64,000 nucleotides of DNA from Gemmatimonadota bacterium (GTDB taxonomy: Bacteria > Gemmatimonadota > Gemmatimonadetes > Longimicrobiales > Gaopeijiaceae): contig JAPPGF010000028.1 in the NCBI GenBank assembly GCA_028875075.1, positions 41,221 through 105,220 on the forward strand, written 5' to 3'. The notes below the pieces were generated by a model, which saw only the letters and a list, made by a program, of their open reading frames with translations, did no database searches and was not told the DNA's origin. Shown in pieces: positions 62,304 through 64,000 of the stretch. Made by a program: the position numbers and the translations under genes. Numbering within the stretch: position 1 is the first letter of the stretch; every line of letters begins with the position of its first letter.

Positions 62304-63021
62304 CTACAGCCTTCTGGATACCCAGACGGCGCGTCCGACGATGCGGATTTCGTCGGCCACGTGTTCGTAGCTGTCGTATTCGGGGCTGAGGGACTTGAGG
62401 ACCACGCGCGGTGGGTCGGAGTGGGGCACGTGCTCGATCCGTTTCGCGACGAGCTCGAGTCCGTCCCAGATCACAAAGATGCCCGGCGGTGACGGCGCCT
62501 GGCGGCTGACGTCGATCATGATGCGGTCGCCGCTCGAGAGCAGCGGGTCCATGGAGTCGCCGTCCACGGTGATCATGCGCAGGTCGTCGGGCTTGGCCCG
62601 GAACTCGTGGCGGATGAGGGGATCGGCGAACAGCCAGGCCTCCTTGATCTCCTCCAACTCTTTGGTTCCAGGCCCCGGCGCCAGCGGCCACACGTACATC
62701 GATCTCCGGCACGACGCTGTAGCCCTTGGGAGCGGCGTAGGGACCAGCCGGCGGCCGAGCGGGAGGCGTCCCGCGCCGCGCGCTCCGTTCGTGCCGGAGC
62801 AGGTCGGAGCTGCAGCCCAGGTACTCGGCCAGCGCCTCGTGGTCGTCCTCGGCGAGAACGCGGGGCGAGCCGCGGTGAATGAACTGGTGCAGGTACGTGG
62901 GGTTGCGCTCGATGGCGAGCGAGGCCGTGCGCAGGTTCGTGCGGCTATTGGCCACCAGCCGTAGCAGCCGTCTGCGGACCGGATCCAGTTCCGCGTCGCT
63001 CTTCACCCTTCGTTGTTTCAT
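62304..63021 (-). pseudogene. XRE-type HTH + S24 peptidase (CI/LexA-like) repressor split by one frameshift near 62665-62690
   Basis: N-part MKQRRVKSDAELDPVRRRLLRLVANSRTNLRTASLAIERNPTYLHQFIHRG...VVPEIDVRVAAGAG; C-part KELEEIKEAWLFADPLIRHEFRAKPDDLRMITVDGDSMDPLLSSGDRIMIDVS in another frame. Confidence 0.75.
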
Positions 63022-63081
63022 GGAGTGGGAAACTACCCACGATCCGGACCTGCAGCAAGCCCGATCTTCCCATCAATTTGT

Positions 63082-63102
63082 AGGGCTCCTTTTCGGAGCC
63101 CT
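63082..63102. terminator. Hairpin in repressor/Cro-like intergenic region
   Basis: AGGGCTCC-TTTTC-GGAGCCCT perfect 8-bp stem. Confidence 0.4.
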
Positions 63103-63121
63103 CTGAAACCCACTGGCAGCG

Positions 63122-63163
63122 AGCGATAAAATCGCGACTCCCGTATCTCGTTAACCGCTAACG
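63122..63163. promoter_or_regulatory. Candidate operator dyads between repressor and Cro-like gene
   Basis: GCGAT-AAA-ATCGC and TCGTTA-ACCGC-TAACGA. Confidence 0.4.
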
Positions 63164-63231
63164 ATATGGGATTTATCCTTCTTGCCATCCTATTGCGCGA
63201 TTTGCCGACTCGATGTTCTGGTGAACGCGTA

Positions 63232-63498
63232 ATGGAGAGCCTGACGAAGCAGTTCGAGCGGCAAGTGGCGGTGTTCCTTGGACGCGTGCGGATGTCGCCG
63301 TCGGAGTTCGGGGGGCGCGCGGTCGGGGACCGGAAGCTCCTCGGCGACATGCGGCGGGGCCGTTCCCCCCAGCTGGCGACGGCGGAACGGGTGCTGGAGT
63401 TCATGGAGAGGTACGACCAGGCCGCGGATCGGACGGCTCGAGGGATTCAACAGTCAGCGAAGGAGGTAGGAGAGGATGACGAGCACGACCGAACGTGA
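63232..63498 (+). CDS. Small Cro-like / HTH regulator
   Basis: MESLTKQFERQVAVFLGRVRMSPSEFGGRAVGDRKLLGDMRRGRSPQLATAERVLEFMERY; divergent to S24 repressor. Confidence 0.55.
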   Translation: MESLTKQFERQVAVFLGRVRMSPSEFGGRAVGDRKLLGDMRRGRSPQLATAERVLEFMERYDQAADRTARGIQQSAKEVGEDDEHDRT

Positions 63499-63778
63499 GG
63501 CGCCGTTACGGATACGCTTCCTGCGGCTGCCGGAGGTGCTGGCGCGCACGGGCTTGTCGCGGAGCACGATCTACGTGCGGCTGGAGCAGGGACTCTTTCC
63601 GAGGCCCGTATCGTTGGGCGTCCGTGCGGTGGGCTGGATCGAATCCGAGGTGGACGAGTGGATTCGGCGGCGCATCGCCGAGAGCCGGTTCGAGGGCGAC
63701 CGGGACGGTGAGCGCGGCGAGGCAGCGCCGGGGACCCCTGTCGCCGATTGGCAGGCGGCGGCCGGCCCAGTTCGATGA
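63476..63778 (+). CDS. AlpA family regulator / excisionase-like
   Basis: IRFLRLPEVLARTGLSRSTIYVRLEQGLFPRPVSLGVRAVGWIESEVDEWIRRR. Confidence 0.88.
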   Translation: MTSTTEREAPLRIRFLRLPEVLARTGLSRSTIYVRLEQGLFPRPVSLGVRAVGWIESEVDEWIRRRIAESRFEGDRDGERGEAAPGTPVADWQAAAGPVR

Positions 63779-63845
63779 GCCGGCGCGCTTGGCGGCGGCC
63801 GGGGACTAGCCCGTCGGTCGCCCTTAAGGTCCGTAAGCCAGCCCA

Positions 63846-63903
63846 CGCCGTGTTGAACACGGCGGCTGGCGAAGGGGTGGCTCCGCCCCCCTTCGATCCC
63901 CTG
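63846..63903. repeat. Right copy of inverted oriT-like repeat with internal dyads
   Basis: CGCCGTGTT-G-AACACGGCG palindrome and AAGGGG..CCCCTT dyad; reverse complement matches 56819-56862. Confidence 0.6.
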
Positions 63904-63974
63904 GCATTTCGCGCCGCGCGCGGAGCGGCGGACGCGCGGGGGCGAGGCCCCCGAACCCCGCCTCCGGTGCGCTG

Positions 63975-64000
63975 ATGGCGGAGCATCGCACCGTGATGGT
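63975..64000 (+). CDS. Start of second MobC-like gene (truncated by window)
   Basis: ATGGCGGAGCATCGCACCGTGATGGT = MAEHRTVMV..., alignable to MARHGPVLV of the 56.7 kb copy, behind the same upstream repeat. Confidence 0.45.

Larger units (their letters stand above)
55269..64000 (+). mobile_element. Integrative (probably mobilizable) element in the 3' end of ssrA; right end outside window
   Basis: Intact integrase abutting ssrA, mobC-like genes, S24 repressor/Cro-like/AlpA set, accessory cargo. Confidence 0.8.

Overview
64 kb window of high-GC bacterial chromosome. Gene content (DUF5916 protein, serpin, NHL lipoproteins) would fit a Gemmatimonadota-like lineage, but that placement is inference. 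Positions 1-54.9 kb are mostly housekeeping and metabolic genes: polyamine-type ABC operon, ispG, DUF5916 OM protein, a decayed class-III aminotransferase, four tandem NHL/PAL-like lipoproteins, MatC-like carrier, SCO1, CYTH-CHAD, cyclophilin, katG, serpin, rho, tesA//ABC divergon, two CNNM/CorC-type genes, trx, argR-C-B-D plus argG and argH, fdhD/FdhF-like/mobA, aroF, FBP aldolase, rpiA and rpe. ssrA (tmRNA) lies at 54909-55268 and is followed immediately by a tyrosine integrase and an integrative, probably mobilizable island that runs past the right edge (mobC-like genes, Sel1, a hydrophobic/coiled-coil protein, HEPN-like and SEC-C proteins, frameshifted S24 repressor, Cro-like, AlpA). Strongest non-obvious signals: (1) upstream of aroF on the minus strand, a 30-aa leader [33 protein letters not shown] with consecutive Trp-Phe-Tyr-Tyr-Phe codons, mutually exclusive hairpins and a terminator with U-tract, i.e. 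a complete-looking aromatic amino acid attenuator; (2) an inverted duplication of a mobC-start plus dyad-rich (oriT-like) module at 56.6-56.9 kb and 63.8-64.0 kb; (3) an island cargo block with an Rx4H HEPN protein and uncharacterised neighbours; (4) a four-copy tandem array that retains the PAL zinc-histidine pattern, with one His lost in copy 4. All calls come from reading sequence and translations; no database search was run.
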